64,000 nucleotides of DNA. Origin: Gaiellasilicea sp963749515. GTDB taxonomy: Bacteria > Actinomycetota > Thermoleophilia > Gaiellales > Gaiellaceae. The notes beneath the pieces were generated by a model that worked only from the letters and a program-made list of their open reading frames with translations, was not told the origin of the DNA and did not search any database. The stretch is taken from assembly GCA_963749515.1 (NCBI GenBank), contig CAVVMR010000010.1, forward strand, positions 434,001 to 498,000. The letters are read 5' to 3'. Of the stretch, positions 1-7,947 are shown one piece after another. A program made the translations under genes and the position numbers. Numbering within the stretch: the first letter of the stretch is position 1; each line of letters starts with the position of its first letter.

Positions 1-1
1 C

Positions 2-229
2 AAGATCGCGGTGGATTCCTTCGATCGCGCGCGGTTGCTCGAGGACGTCGCGCGCAGCTTCGCCGAGCACGGCGCCAACATCGTCTCGTACGGGGGCGTC
101 GTGGAGGACGGGATGGCGCGCAACTGGTACACGGCCGAGGTCGGCGACCTGAAGGAGTTGCGCGCGCTCTTGACCGTCCTCCGGAATCTCGAGGGCGTCT
201 TCGACGCCTACCGCGTCGCCCCGTCCTAG
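2..229 (+). CDS. rel: RelA/SpoT-family (p)ppGpp synthetase/hydrolase, C-terminal ACT domain (5' end outside window)
   Basis: The reading frame is already open at base 2 and runs 75 codons to TAG. The visible part is the end of an ACT fold: a beta strand ending in DSFDRARLLEDV, the turn HGANIVSYG, and a terminal strand LEGVFDAYRV. This order matches the C-terminal ACT domain of long bifunctional Rel enzymes of the stringent response, which usually end in (R)VEGVYDVYRV-like sequence. The catalytic hydrolase, synthetase and TGS domains must lie to the left of the window. Its stop codon overlaps head to head with the stop of the next, convergent gene at a CTAG. Other ACT-domain proteins are possible, but the final strand is very Rel-like. 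Confidence 0.8.
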   Translation, partial: KIAVDSFDRARLLEDVARSFAEHGANIVSYGGVVEDGMARNWYTAEVGDLKELRALLTVLRNLEGVFDAYRVAPS

Positions 230-897
230 CCTCCGCGCGGGCCACCGGGGAAGAAGCCGTGGCCGTGGTGCCTGCGGAAGCCGAAGCCTTCCGGCTGGCC
301 CGAGGCGTTGACCATCGCGGTCATGTGCTCCTTGACCCGCGCCACGATCTTGTCTCGGTCGGCCTTCGTCAGGCGGCCGTCGCTGACCGCCTCGTCCAGG
401 CGCTTCGTTGTCGCGGCAACGAGCGCGTCGACCAGCTTGTCCGCAGGCTTTCCCTCGTCCTCGGCGACCTGCGCCAGAGACTTGCCGCTCTCGAGCGCCG
501 CGCGGAGCTCCGACTCGCTCAGGCCGAGAAAGGATGCGGCGGCGTCGAGGTCGCGTCCCCAGTGGTGACGCAGGCCGCGAAGCGCCGGAAAGCCGCGATC
601 GAAGCCGGGGCCGATGAAGAGCGGGAACGCGGCCGACGTGATCCGGCGCTTCATCGCGTCGCCCTGCTCCTTCGAGAGCCGGCCGTCCTGCACGGCGGCG
701 TCGATCCGGTTCTTCAGCGCCTGCTCGAGCGCGTCGCTCAGCTTGGCCGGGTCGACGCCGAGCTGCTTCGCCGCATCGTTCACGATTGCCTGGCTCTCCG
801 CCCTCGGCGTCTCGCGGTCGGCGGCCACCGCGGCGCCGGCGCCGGCGACCGCAAGGGCCGCGCCGGCGCCGGCTGCGATCTTCGACCTCTTCTTCAT
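226..897 (-). CDS. Exported helical protein with GRLT/S..Q motifs, paralogue of the gene at 2116-2775
   Basis: 223 residues from the ATG at 897, chosen because GAAGGAG lies 6 nt upstream. It has a basic N-terminus (MKKRSK), an Ala/Gly-rich hydrophobic stretch and an AVAADRE signal-peptidase-like site near residue 26, so it is probably secreted. The mature part has two helical units, each with LGV or LGL followed by GRLSKEQ or GRLTKAD, and ends in a His/Gly/Phe-rich tail. The closest in-window relative is the gene at 2116-2775, which has the same order. The GRLT..Q motif recalls LTxxQ periplasmic chaperones (CpxP/Spy), but homology is not shown here. It has its own tandem-repeat promoter box and sits beside htrA, so a role in envelope stress is inferred. 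Confidence 0.7.
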   Translation of the reverse strand: MKKRSKIAAGAGAALAVAGAGAAVAADRETPRAESQAIVNDAAKQLGVDPAKLSDALEQALKNRIDAAVQDGRLSKEQGDAMKRRITSAAFPLFIGPGFDRGFPALRGLRHHWGRDLDAAASFLGLSESELRAALESGKSLAQVAEDEGKPADKLVDALVAATTKRLDEAVSDGRLTKADRDKIVARVKEHMTAMVNASGQPEGFGFRRHHGHGFFPGGPRGG

Positions 898-943
898 GGA
901 GTGCTCCTTCGAGTCGTGTCTGGATCGCATTGCAGCACGCTCG

Positions 944-965
944 CCTAAGAGGGACCTAAGAGCGG
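944..965 (-). promoter_or_regulatory. Tandem 11-bp direct repeat (CTAAGA core), inferred OmpR-type regulator box
   Basis: On the + strand CCTAAGAGGGA is followed directly by CCTAAGAGCGG, an 11-bp period. It lies in the gap between the htrA stop and the start of the gene at 226-897. On the minus strand a TGCAAT hexamer follows after 9 nt (934-929), as expected if the repeats replace a -35 element. Related boxes precede three other transcription units in the first 7.3 kb. Confidence 0.65.
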
Positions 966-2045
966 TCAGGCATTCGGCCGCGTCCCGAGCACGACCTTCA
1001 GGGACGTGGTTTCGCCGTCTCGCACGACGGTGAGCGTGACCGAGTCCCCTGGGTTGTGGGCGTCGACGAGCTCCCTCAGATCGTCGGAGGAGGTGACCTT
1101 CTCGCCGTCGACCGCGGTGACGACGTCCCCGGCGGTGAGCGCCGATCCGGCCGCCGGCGTTCCTGCGCGAACCGACGTGATCGTGGCTCCTGCCGGGCTC
1201 GTCGAGGTCTCTGTCGCCACGCCGAGGTAGGCGTGCTCGACCGACCCGTTCGAGATCAGCGCATCGGCGATCCGCTTCACCGTGTTCGAGGAGACGGCAA
1301 AGCCGACGCCGTCGTTCCCACCGGACTCGCTCTCGATCTGAGAGTTGACACCCACGACGCGTCCGCTCATGTCGAGCAGCGGGCCGCCTGAGTTGCCGTG
1401 GTTGATCGCGGCGTCCGTCTGGATCGCATCGTCGATCGCGAAGTCGTTCGGTGCGTTGATCTGCCGGTGGAGTGCGCTGACGATCCCGCTCGTGAGCGTC
1501 TGCTCGAGCCCGAACGGGCTGCCGATCGCCACCACGCCGTCACCCACCTCGAGCTTGGAGGAGTCGCCGAGCGTCAGCGGCTGCAGCACGGATGCCGGTG
1601 CGTCGACGTCCAGGACGGCGACATCGGTCGAGGGGTCGGTCCCGACGACGCTCGCGTCGTACGTCTTGCCGTTCCAGAGCGTGACCTTGACGGACTCGGC
1701 GCCGTCGACCACGTGCTGGTTCGTGACCACGTGGCCCTGATCGTCGTAGACGAAGCCGGAGCCCTGCGCCTGCTGCGTGCCTCCGTCGCCGAAGGGCGTG
1801 TCGCTTGCCGCGGAGGACACGGTGACCTCGACGACCGACTTGTAGCTGCGCTTGTAGAGGTCGGCGATCGAAGCTGTCGAGCTCGCGGCGGGCTCAGCCG
1901 ACGTCACTGTGACCTGACCGGCGCCGGTGTTGCCGTCGTTCCCGTAGGCGGTATAGACCGCGGCGACGCCGCCGGCACCGACCAGCGCTGCGCTCGACAT
2001 CGCCGCGGCGAGCTTCGTCCTGGGATTCTTGAAGAGAGTGGGCAT
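966..2045 (-). CDS. htrA: HtrA/DegP-family serine protease with one PDZ domain
   Basis: 359 residues from ATG 2045, which has AAAGGA upstream. An earlier in-frame start would add a proline-rich, non-protein-like leader. One transmembrane segment (about residues 11-32) anchors it facing outward. The trypsin-like domain shows all three catalytic residues: His in VVTNQHVVDG, Asp in STDVAVLDVD, and Ser in the GNSGGPLL motif. A C-terminal PDZ domain follows (AYLGV, AGTPAAGSALTAGDVV). Family members degrade or refold damaged extracytoplasmic proteins. It lies 70 bp downstream of an exported-protein gene on the same strand and probably shares its repeat-box promoter. Its regulation by the two-component system at 5257-7271 is inferred from the shared boxes. 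Confidence 0.9.
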   Translation of the reverse strand: MPTLFKNPRTKLAAAMSSAALVGAGGVAAVYTAYGNDGNTGAGQVTVTSAEPAASSTASIADLYKRSYKSVVEVTVSSAASDTPFGDGGTQQAQGSGFVYDDQGHVVTNQHVVDGAESVKVTLWNGKTYDASVVGTDPSTDVAVLDVDAPASVLQPLTLGDSSKLEVGDGVVAIGSPFGLEQTLTSGIVSALHRQINAPNDFAIDDAIQTDAAINHGNSGGPLLDMSGRVVGVNSQIESESGGNDGVGFAVSSNTVKRIADALISNGSVEHAYLGVATETSTSPAGATITSVRAGTPAAGSALTAGDVVTAVDGEKVTSSDDLRELVDAHNPGDSVTLTVVRDGETTSLKVVLGTRPNA

Positions 2046-2075
2046 CGTTGTCCTTTCAGAGAAGAGGTTCGACCG

Positions 2076-2103
2076 CCCCGGCCCGGGGGAAGGCGGGCCG
2101 GGG
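2076..2103 (-). terminator. Perfect 10-bp inverted repeat between two co-directional genes (attenuator, processing site or partial terminator)
   Basis: CCCCGGCCCG at 2076-2085 pairs perfectly with CGGGCCGGGG at 2094-2103 across an 8-nt loop. No T-run follows on the minus strand, so a full intrinsic terminator is doubtful. It lies between the exported-protein gene and htrA and could reduce or stabilise the htrA part of the transcript. Confidence 0.4.
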
Positions 2104-2115
2104 CAGTAGGGGTCG

Positions 2116-2775
2116 TCAGGCGTCACCCGCCGGAGGCGCGCCGTCGAAGCCGAAGCCACGCGGGCCGTGACCCATGCGGAATCCGAGCTCGCCGTTGACG
2201 AGCTCGTCGATCCGGTCGGACAGCCCCGGGAGGAGCTCGGTCTGCTGCGCCTCGGTCAGCCGCCCGTCCTTCACGGCCTGCGCGAGGTCCGCCTTCGCGG
2301 CGGCGACGAGCACGGCCTTGAGGCCGGCGACGGACTTGCCTTTCTCCTTGGCGATGTCTGCCAGCGTGGAGCCGTCCCTGAGGCTTGTCCGCAGCGACTC
2401 CTGGGTGACTCCGAGGTAGCTTGCCGCCGCGTCGAGATCGGCCAGGTGGTGGACGTGGTGCCTCGGGCCGGGGCCGCCGGGGCCGATGCCGACGAGCGGC
2501 ACGTCGCCTGCGGCGATCCGGGCCTTCATCTCGTCACCCTGGGCCTCTGTCAGGCGCCCGGCCGCGACGGCGGCGTCGACGCGGTTCTGGAGCGCCTTCT
2601 TCAGCGCCGCGTCGAGCTTCGAGGGGTCGACGCCGAGCTGCTTGGCCGCATCCGTCACGACCGCGTCGCTCTCCTGCTTCGGCGACAGGCGGTCGGCAGC
2701 GATTGCCGCGCCGCCGCCGATCAATGCCGCCACCGCGACCGTGACGCCTGCGATCGTGCTCTTCGTGCTCTTCAT
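2116..2775 (-). CDS. Exported helical protein with GRLTEAQ motifs and His-rich linker
   Basis: 219 residues from ATG 2775, with AAGGAG 8 nt upstream. The signal-like N-terminus (MKSTKSTIAG then a hydrophobic stretch ending AAIAADR) resembles that of the gene at 226-897. The mature protein again has two helical halves: LGVDPSKLDAAL then GRLTEAQ, and LGVTQESLR then GRLTEAQ. The halves are joined by a His-rich linker (RHHVHHL) and the protein ends in a Gly/His-rich tail. The two genes look like a duplication. The LTxxQ-like heptads suggest a CpxP/Spy-like periplasmic sensor or chaperone by analogy only. It is preceded by the longest repeat box of the locus (four 11-bp units) and followed by htrA. 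Confidence 0.7.
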   Translation of the reverse strand: MKSTKSTIAGVTVAVAALIGGGAAIAADRLSPKQESDAVVTDAAKQLGVDPSKLDAALKKALQNRVDAAVAAGRLTEAQGDEMKARIAAGDVPLVGIGPGGPGPRHHVHHLADLDAAASYLGVTQESLRTSLRDGSTLADIAKEKGKSVAGLKAVLVAAAKADLAQAVKDGRLTEAQQTELLPGLSDRIDELVNGELGFRMGHGPRGFGFDGAPPAGDA

Positions 2776-2826
2776 CTCGTTGCTCCTTGGGGAGTGGAAT
2801 GGACGCTTCCCAGTGGAACAGCGCGA

Positions 2827-2870
2827 CCTAAGAGCTTCCTGAGCGCTGTTGAAGAAGTTCCTAAGAGTTG
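2827..2870 (-). promoter_or_regulatory. Four tandem 11-bp repeats, inferred regulator box of the exported protein-htrA operon
   Basis: Units start at 2827, 2838, 2849 and 2860, an exact 11-bp period. The first and last (CCTAAGAG...) fit the consensus best; the second (CCTGAGCG) and third (TTGAAGAA) are degenerate. The last unit overlaps the stop codon of the ABC ATPase gene. The start codon served is 2775. Confidence 0.65.
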
Positions 2871-3568
2871 CCGGCCGCGCCGACGACTTCGCCCGCCGGC
2901 GCGGCGAGACGGCCGTCGCGCATCGCCAGGCGGCGCTGCGCGCGCGCGGCAAGCCCGATGTCGTGAGTGGCGACGATGACGGTCGTGCCACGGTCCGCTG
3001 CGAGGCTCGCCAGCATCTCGACGATCTCGTTGCCCGTTGTGGTGTCGAGATTTCCGGTCGGCTCGTCCGCGAGGATCACCCGCGGCTCGACGGAGAGCGC
3101 TCGCGCGATCGCGACTCGCTGCTGCTCGCCTCCCGAGAGATGCGACGGGAGGTGGGTGGCGCGGTCGGCGAGACCGACCTCGGCGAGCAGCGCCTCGGCA
3201 CGCTCGCGCGAGTCGTGGCTGGAGAATCCGGCCGGCGCGAGCTTCACCTGGATGTTCTCGAGCGCGGTCAGGGTCGGGATCAGATTGAACTGCTGGAAGA
3301 CGAAGCCGAAGGAGCGCAGCCGCAGCTCCGCCAGGTCGCCATCGCGCATCTCGGCAAGATCGCGTCCCTCGAAGACGACGTGTCCGCTCGAGGGCCGGTC
3401 GAGCGCACCGAGGAGCTGAAGGAGTGTCGTCTTGCCGGAGCCGCTCGGCCCTTCGAGCGCAAGAAACTCGCCCGGCTCGATGCTCAGGTCGACGCCCTGG
3501 AGCGCGTTGATCACGAGCTGGCCGCGGACGAACGCCTTGCCGACACCGCTGAGCTCATACTGGCTCAT
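2861..3568 (-). CDS. ABC transporter ATP-binding protein, MacB/LolD type
   Basis: 235 residues. It has a full nucleotide-binding domain: Walker A GPSGSGKTT (about residue 40), the ABC signature LSGGEQQRVAIARAL, Walker B VILADEPTGNLDT and a switch His in VIVATHD. The sequence type is that of MacB/LolD/FtsE-like ATPases, which work with FtsX-fold permeases rather than classical importers. Its start overlaps the stop of the permease gene upstream by 4 bp, so the two are co-translated. Substrates in this group include peptides, lipoproteins and antibiotics; nothing in the sequence decides between them. Context suggests it exports or senses something during envelope stress. Confidence 0.9.
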   Translation of the reverse strand: MSQYELSGVGKAFVRGQLVINALQGVDLSIEPGEFLALEGPSGSGKTTLLQLLGALDRPSSGHVVFEGRDLAEMRDGDLAELRLRSFGFVFQQFNLIPTLTALENIQVKLAPAGFSSHDSRERAEALLAEVGLADRATHLPSHLSGGEQQRVAIARALSVEPRVILADEPTGNLDTTTGNEIVEMLASLAADRGTTVIVATHDIGLAARAQRRLAMRDGRLAAPAGEVVGAAGNS

Positions 3569-5223
3569 TCGACGGTTCTCAAGGCGTCAGCGGGACGGAG
3601 GCGGGCGGCGCGGAAGGCGCCGGCCGCGCCGGCGAGAAGGCCGCCGACGACAGCGAGCGCGAAGCCGGCGAGCAGAATCGTGATGCCTACAGGCGCTGAG
3701 AGCGAGACCGCCTCGGTCGTGGTGCGCGCGGCCTGCTCGACGCCGAAGATGTCCCCGGCGCCGGTGGTGGAGCTGGCGGTGAGCGTCGGCCCGAAGACGC
3801 CGACCAGGAGCGCGACGCCGACTCCGAGCACGACGCCGACCACGCCGCCGAGAATCCCTTGGGCAAGCGACTCACCCGCGATCTGCCGCACGACCCTGCG
3901 CTGCGTCCATCCGAGCGCCTTCAGCGTTCCGAGCTCCCGCACGCGCTTGCCGACGGAGGAGAGCGCGAGCAACGCGGCGAGCAGAAACGCTCCGACCGCC
4001 GCGACGATCGAAAGGGCGAGGCCCAGGCTGTGAGAAAGGTTCGCGGCGTCGACGAGCGAGCCGCTGATCGTGCCGGCGACCTCCTTTGCGCTCGCCACCT
4101 CGGCCTGGGCGTACGCCGTCTGGATGCGCTCCTCGACGGCGCCGACGGAGGCGCTGTCGTCGGCACGGACGAGCACGACGTTCACCAGGTTCTCCTGGCC
4201 CGAGAGCTTCTGGAGCTGCGCGAGCGGCAGGTAGACGTCGACGCCCTGACCTCCGAGCGGCGGGTTCACGAGCCCGACGACCGTGAACGTCGTCCCGTTC
4301 AGGTCGAGCTTCGACCCGACCTTCAGCGACTTCCGCGCGGCGTAGGTCGCCGAGACGAGCGCTTCGTGGCCGCCTTTCAGGAAACGGCCTGCGCTCAGCT
4401 GAGCGGATGTCACAAGCCCCGTCGTCGAATCCCCGAGCTGGACGCCGCCGATCGTGTACGACTCGCTCTTGATGTCGGTCTGGGGCGGGTCGAGCACCTG
4501 CTGCAGCGTCTCGCGCGGCGTCGTGATCGTTTCGCGGAAGCGCTGCATGCGCGCCGGAAGACACTTCGCGAACGCCGCCTTGCCTGTTGCGGGACCGGCG
4601 CTCTTCTCGCCGCCTAGGCCGCCGCGTGGAGCGGCACCCTGCCGCGCCTCCGGCAGAGTGATGCCCTGCTCGTCCAGGCAGTCCTTGATCTTCGCCTGCT
4701 CCGCCGCGGTCGGGGGTGCGATCGCCCGATCCACCTCGATCTTCTCGCCGCCGGTCTGGATCTTGGCGACGATCTTCGGCACCTTCCCTTCCTGGTGCAC
4801 GGCCTGCAGGGTCAGCCCGGCCGAGACTGCGGCGACGCCGTCGAGCGCGGCGATCTCGTTCGCCTGCGCCTCCGTGAACGTGAGCTGCGTCCCGGGCAGG
4901 AAGAAGTCGTGCACGAAGTGCGTGCCGGCCTTGCCGAGCTTCGAGAGGTCGGTGATCACGGCCTGGTTTGCCTCGACGACGTCGCGGCCGTCGCCACCGC
5001 CGAAGGGCCCACCGCCCGTGTCCTGGGCCTTGCGGGTCACCGTCAGATCGGTGCCGATGCCGGCGAGCGGGTCGAGTGTCGCGGCCTGCGCCTGGTCGAG
5101 CCCCTTCGAGAGGCTCGAGATCGCGATCACGAGGCCGACGCCGACCGCCAGGCCGAGCAGCGTCAGGATCGTCCGGCCGCGGCGGCGCAGGAGTTCCGCA
5201 CGGAGATACCGGAGGTAGAACAC
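3565..5223 (-). CDS. FtsX-family ABC transporter permease (MacB-like)
   Basis: About 552 residues with GTG 5223 as start; a TTG at 5235 would add four residues. GTG is preferred because TTGGAT stands 6 nt before it, the leaderless spacing seen elsewhere in the window. There is one transmembrane helix near the N-terminus (RTILTLLGLAVGVGLVIAIS), then a large extracytoplasmic region of about 340 residues, then the three C-terminal FtsX helices, ending in a basic tail (AARLRPADAL). This is the MacB_PCD plus FtsX layout. The extracytoplasmic part contains an unusual Gly-rich loop (GGGPFGGGDG). Partner of the ATPase at 2861-3568. Confidence 0.88.
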   Translation of the reverse strand: MFYLRYLRAELLRRRGRTILTLLGLAVGVGLVIAISSLSKGLDQAQAATLDPLAGIGTDLTVTRKAQDTGGGPFGGGDGRDVVEANQAVITDLSKLGKAGTHFVHDFFLPGTQLTFTEAQANEIAALDGVAAVSAGLTLQAVHQEGKVPKIVAKIQTGGEKIEVDRAIAPPTAAEQAKIKDCLDEQGITLPEARQGAAPRGGLGGEKSAGPATGKAAFAKCLPARMQRFRETITTPRETLQQVLDPPQTDIKSESYTIGGVQLGDSTTGLVTSAQLSAGRFLKGGHEALVSATYAARKSLKVGSKLDLNGTTFTVVGLVNPPLGGQGVDVYLPLAQLQKLSGQENLVNVVLVRADDSASVGAVEERIQTAYAQAEVASAKEVAGTISGSLVDAANLSHSLGLALSIVAAVGAFLLAALLALSSVGKRVRELGTLKALGWTQRRVVRQIAGESLAQGILGGVVGVVLGVGVALLVGVFGPTLTASSTTGAGDIFGVEQAARTTTEAVSLSAPVGITILLAGFALAVVGGLLAGAAGAFRAARLRPADALRTVE

Positions 5224-5244
5224 GGGCTCATCCAAACAGGCTGT

Positions 5245-5266
5245 CCTAAGAAGGAGCTAAGACTTG
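5245..5266 (-). promoter_or_regulatory. Tandem 11-bp direct repeat before the ABC transporter operon
   Basis: CCTAAGAAGGA at 5245-5255 is followed by GCTAAGACTTG at 5256-5266. It overlaps the stop codon of the sensor kinase gene. A TTGGAT hexamer follows 9 nt later on the minus strand, then 6 nt and the GTG start at 5223. Confidence 0.65.
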
Positions 5267-6600
5267 TCCCGGAGCGTGAGCCGCATCAGCGTGCCGCCGC
5301 CGTCGGGACGCTCCGCAGTGACGCTTCCACCGTGCGCCTCGGCGACCTGGCGGGCGATCGCGAGCCCGAGCCCGGACCCGGGCATGCCGCGGGCCGTCGG
5401 GGCGCGGTAGAAGCGGTCGAAGACGTAGGGGAGGTCCTCGTCGTCGATCCCCGGTCCGTGGTCCCGCACCGTGAGCTCGCCTTCGCGGACCGTCACCTCG
5501 ATCTCCCCGTCGGGCGGGCTCCACTTCGCCGCGTTGTCGAGCAGGTTCGAGACCGCCCGTTCGATCGTCGCCGGAACGCCCCGGATCATCGATTCCTCGA
5601 GCTCTTGCGTGAACGAGACGCCGGGGCGGTTTCGCCGCGTCCGTTCGATCGCGTCCGCCGTGACGAGATCGAGCCGCACGTCCTCCGGATCCGCCGGAGC
5701 GAGGTCGCCGCGCGCCAGCTCGACCAGCTCGGCGATCAGGGCGGTCATCTCGCTGAGCTGGTCGGTGACGTCACGCAGGAGCTGTTCGCGGTCCTGCGGC
5801 GGCAGCGCCTCGTCGCGTGCGAGCACCTCGATGTTCGTGCGCAGGCTTGTAAGCGGAGTCCGCAGCTCGTGCGACGCGTCCGAGACCAACTGCCGCTGTG
5901 AGCGGGCCGAGTCCTCGAGCGCCCCGAGCATCGTGTTGAACGTCGCCGCCAGCCGCGAGAGCTCGTCCTTGCCCTGGGTGTCGATCCGCTGGGAGAGGTC
6001 GCCCGTCTCCGAGACGTCCTCGGCCGCCCGGGTCAGCCGCTGTACCGGCGCGAGCACAGCTCGCGCAACGAGGAGCCCGAGCCCAGCCGCGAGCGCGATC
6101 CCCACGAGTGCAATCGCGATCAGCCAGCGCTTGATCGACCCAAGGATCCGGTCCACCTCCTGGAGCGAGCGCGCGACCTGAACCGCGAAGCCGCCTTCGA
6201 CCGGGATCGTGAGCACACGGACGTGTGTCCCCTGGACGTGCGCGTCCTCGTAGAACGGCTTGTCGGTCTCCCCCCGCGCAGCTTCGAGAGCGCGCGTGGA
6301 GACAGGCAGCTCACCCGACGTTCGTGGGGGCGTGATCACCTCGCCGTCGCTGCGCACGAGCTGGGTGAAGACCGCGACGCCGCCGAATCGCTCGGGCGCA
6401 AGCCCGAGGAACTCCTCGCCGCGGGGGCCGCCGACCACCTGGAGGTTCGGCGGGAGCTCACGCGCCCGTGACCGCAGCGTCGCGTCGACGTCCGCGCGCA
6501 ACTCGTTCCGCACGATCCCGTACGTGATCGCCGAGGCGCCGACGACGGCGACTGCGACGGCGGCCGCCGCGGCGAGCGTCAGCCGCGTGCGGAAGCTCAT
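5257..6600 (-). CDS. Sensor histidine kinase (TM-sensor-TM-HAMP-HisKA-HATPase)
   Basis: 447 residues. An N-terminal helix (about 7-28), an extracytoplasmic sensor of about 130 residues and a second helix (about 160-180) are followed by HAMP. The phosphoacceptor His is in SDASHELRTPLTSLR. ATP-binding boxes are N (NLLDNAAKW), G1 (DHGPGIDD) and G2 (GSGLGLAIA). It is the partner of the response regulator upstream, with a 4-bp stop-start overlap. Gene order (regulator-kinase, transporter, exported proteins, protease) resembles envelope-stress systems such as CpxRA or CssRS in logic, not necessarily in descent. Confidence 0.92.
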   Translation of the reverse strand: MSFRTRLTLAAAAAVAVAVVGASAITYGIVRNELRADVDATLRSRARELPPNLQVVGGPRGEEFLGLAPERFGGVAVFTQLVRSDGEVITPPRTSGELPVSTRALEAARGETDKPFYEDAHVQGTHVRVLTIPVEGGFAVQVARSLQEVDRILGSIKRWLIAIALVGIALAAGLGLLVARAVLAPVQRLTRAAEDVSETGDLSQRIDTQGKDELSRLAATFNTMLGALEDSARSQRQLVSDASHELRTPLTSLRTNIEVLARDEALPPQDREQLLRDVTDQLSEMTALIAELVELARGDLAPADPEDVRLDLVTADAIERTRRNRPGVSFTQELEESMIRGVPATIERAVSNLLDNAAKWSPPDGEIEVTVREGELTVRDHGPGIDDEDLPYVFDRFYRAPTARGMPGSGLGLAIARQVAEAHGGSVTAERPDGGGTLMRLTLRDKS

Positions 6601-7271
6601 TGGTCGCGGAGCGCGTAGCCGACGCCGCGGATCGTCTGGATCAGCCGGGGCTTGTCGCCGTTCTCCGTCTTCCGGCGGAGGTAGCCGATGTAGACGTCGA
6701 GCGAGTTCGAGCCGAAGCCGAAGTCGTAGCCCCAGACGCGCTCGAAGATCACCGACCGCGTCAGCACCTGCCGCGGGTTGAGCAGGAAGAGCTCGAGCAG
6801 CGCAAACTCCGTCCGCGTCAGCTCGATCTGCTCGCCGCCGCGCTCCACCTCGCGCGTCGCCGGATCGAGCGAGATGTCCGCGAAGCGGAGCACGTCACCG
6901 TTCTCGGGCGCGAGCCGCCGCAGGAGCGCACGAAGGCGCGCCAGCAGCTCTTCGAGCGCGAATGGCTTCACGACGTAGTCGTCGGCGCCAGCGTCGAGGC
7001 CCGCAACGCGGTCGGTGACAGCGTCGCGGGCCGTGAGCATCAGCACCGGCAGCGAGTTTCCGTCTCGTCGCAGCCGTCGGCACGCTTCGAGGCCGTCGAG
7101 GCGCGGCATCGAGACGTCGAGCACGACGGCGTCGATGCCGTTCTGGTGGTCGATCCGCTCGAGCGCCTCGGCGCCGTCGCCGGCCAGCTCGACGTCGTAC
7201 CCCTCCAGCTGGAGGGCGCGGCGGAGCGAGTCCCGGACGGCGGGCTCATCGTCGACGACGAGGATCTTCAC
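6597..7271 (-). CDS. OmpR/PhoB-family response regulator
   Basis: 224 residues if started at GTG 7271, giving the usual MKILVVDDE opening. GTG codons at 7277 and 7292 would add residues with no family counterpart. CACAAT precedes 7271 by exactly 6 nt, which favours a leaderless start there. The receiver domain has the acidic pair DD at 7-8, phosphoacceptor Asp52 (VVLDVSMP) and Lys in DDYVVKPF. The C-terminal winged helix ends with GSNSLDVYIGYLRRK and TIRGVGYALR. OmpR-type regulators bind tandem direct repeats about 11 bp apart. Such repeats stand before this gene and three neighbouring units, so autoregulation and control of the locus are inferred. Confidence 0.92.
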   Translation of the reverse strand: MKILVVDDEPAVRDSLRRALQLEGYDVELAGDGAEALERIDHQNGIDAVVLDVSMPRLDGLEACRRLRRDGNSLPVLMLTARDAVTDRVAGLDAGADDYVVKPFALEELLARLRALLRRLAPENGDVLRFADISLDPATREVERGGEQIELTRTEFALLELFLLNPRQVLTRSVIFERVWGYDFGFGSNSLDVYIGYLRRKTENGDKPRLIQTIRGVGYALRDQ

Positions 7272-7277
7272 CGGCAC

Positions 7278-7325
7278 ATTGTGCGCGTGCACGCCTGAAA
7301 TGGCTTAAGAAGGCAGTAAGAACCT
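7278..7325 (-). promoter_or_regulatory. Promoter of the two-component operon: 11-bp tandem repeat plus CACAAT -10
   Basis: TAAGAA recurs at 7306 and 7317, period 11, in the frame of the other three boxes. On the minus strand CACAAT (7283-7278) follows, then 6 nt to GTG 7271. The box is one helical turn further from the -10 than at the other sites. Confidence 0.55.
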
Positions 7326-7599
7326 CGTTCCGGCGACGATCACTCGAACGAGGGATCGTCCATTCAACGAGGCCGTTACCTCGATGGGGGGATGGACGGG
7401 ACGGGGAAACGTCCTTACAACGAGATCTGGGAGAGGGGCTGCGGGCAGCTGCGGCGCCCGTCTTGAGAGGCCACATCTCGGGGCGGGCGCGCTTGCCCGA
7501 CTCCTTCGGCGCAAGACACCGAATCCGCAGGAGCGGATCCGGCGTCGCGCAAGACCCCTGAAGAGGCCGCTTCGCGGCCTGGTCAGGATCGAGCGCGGC
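7326..7599. other. Gap without a recognisable gene
   Basis: No open frame here looks like protein on either strand. A short hairpin, AGGCCGC-TTC-GCGGCCT at 7564-7580, lies just past the end of the GAF gene on its strand and may help terminate that transcript, although no clear T-run follows. Nothing else was recognised. Confidence 0.4.
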
Positions 7600-7947
7600 T
7601 CAGGGCGACCATTCCTCGCCGCCGGTGTCCCAACCGACGAGGGCGTAGGGAGAGACGAGGATCGCTACGCGTTCCAGCAGGGCGCGATCCTCATCCGCCA
7701 GCTCGCCGCCCGCCTCGAGGTCGGCGACGCGACCGCCCTGGAAGGCGATCGGGAACGCCGACGTCTCGGTCTCGTCGCCCGCGGCCGGGCCTGGCAGGAG
7801 GCCGTCGGCCTCGACGAAGCTGATCCGGACGAAGCGCCCGAGCCGCTCGTGCAGGATCGTCACCACCTGGCGGAGCACGTCGTCGGCCTCGCCGCCGCGG
7901 TTCAGCACTCGCTCGATTGCCTCCAGGGCCCCGGTCTGTGCGCTCAC
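7600..7947 (-). CDS. Small GAF-like domain protein
   Basis: 115 residues from GTG 7947, whose GTGA overlaps the stop of the thioesterase gene. The segment from residue about 8 (IERVLNRGGEADDVLRQVV, ILHERLGRFVRISFVEADG) through the terminal helix DRALLERVAILVSPYAL fits a minimal GAF or GAF-like fold as found in free-standing sensory proteins. No effector domain is attached. The 4-bp overlap indicates translational coupling to the thioesterase and phosphomannomutase. The function is unknown and the GAF assignment rests on pattern only. Confidence 0.65.
   Translation of the reverse strand: MSAQTGALEAIERVLNRGGEADDVLRQVVTILHERLGRFVRISFVEADGLLPGPAAGDETETSAFPIAFQGGRVADLEAGGELADEDRALLERVAILVSPYALVGWDTGGEEWSP

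Noticed and set aside
5229..5231. ATG close to the ABC permease start
   Set aside because: It is out of frame with the permease; GTG 5223 or TTG 5235 are the in-frame choices.
7326..7599. GC-rich gap considered as a structured non-coding RNA
   Set aside because: Only one short hairpin stands out and no known RNA pattern was recognised.
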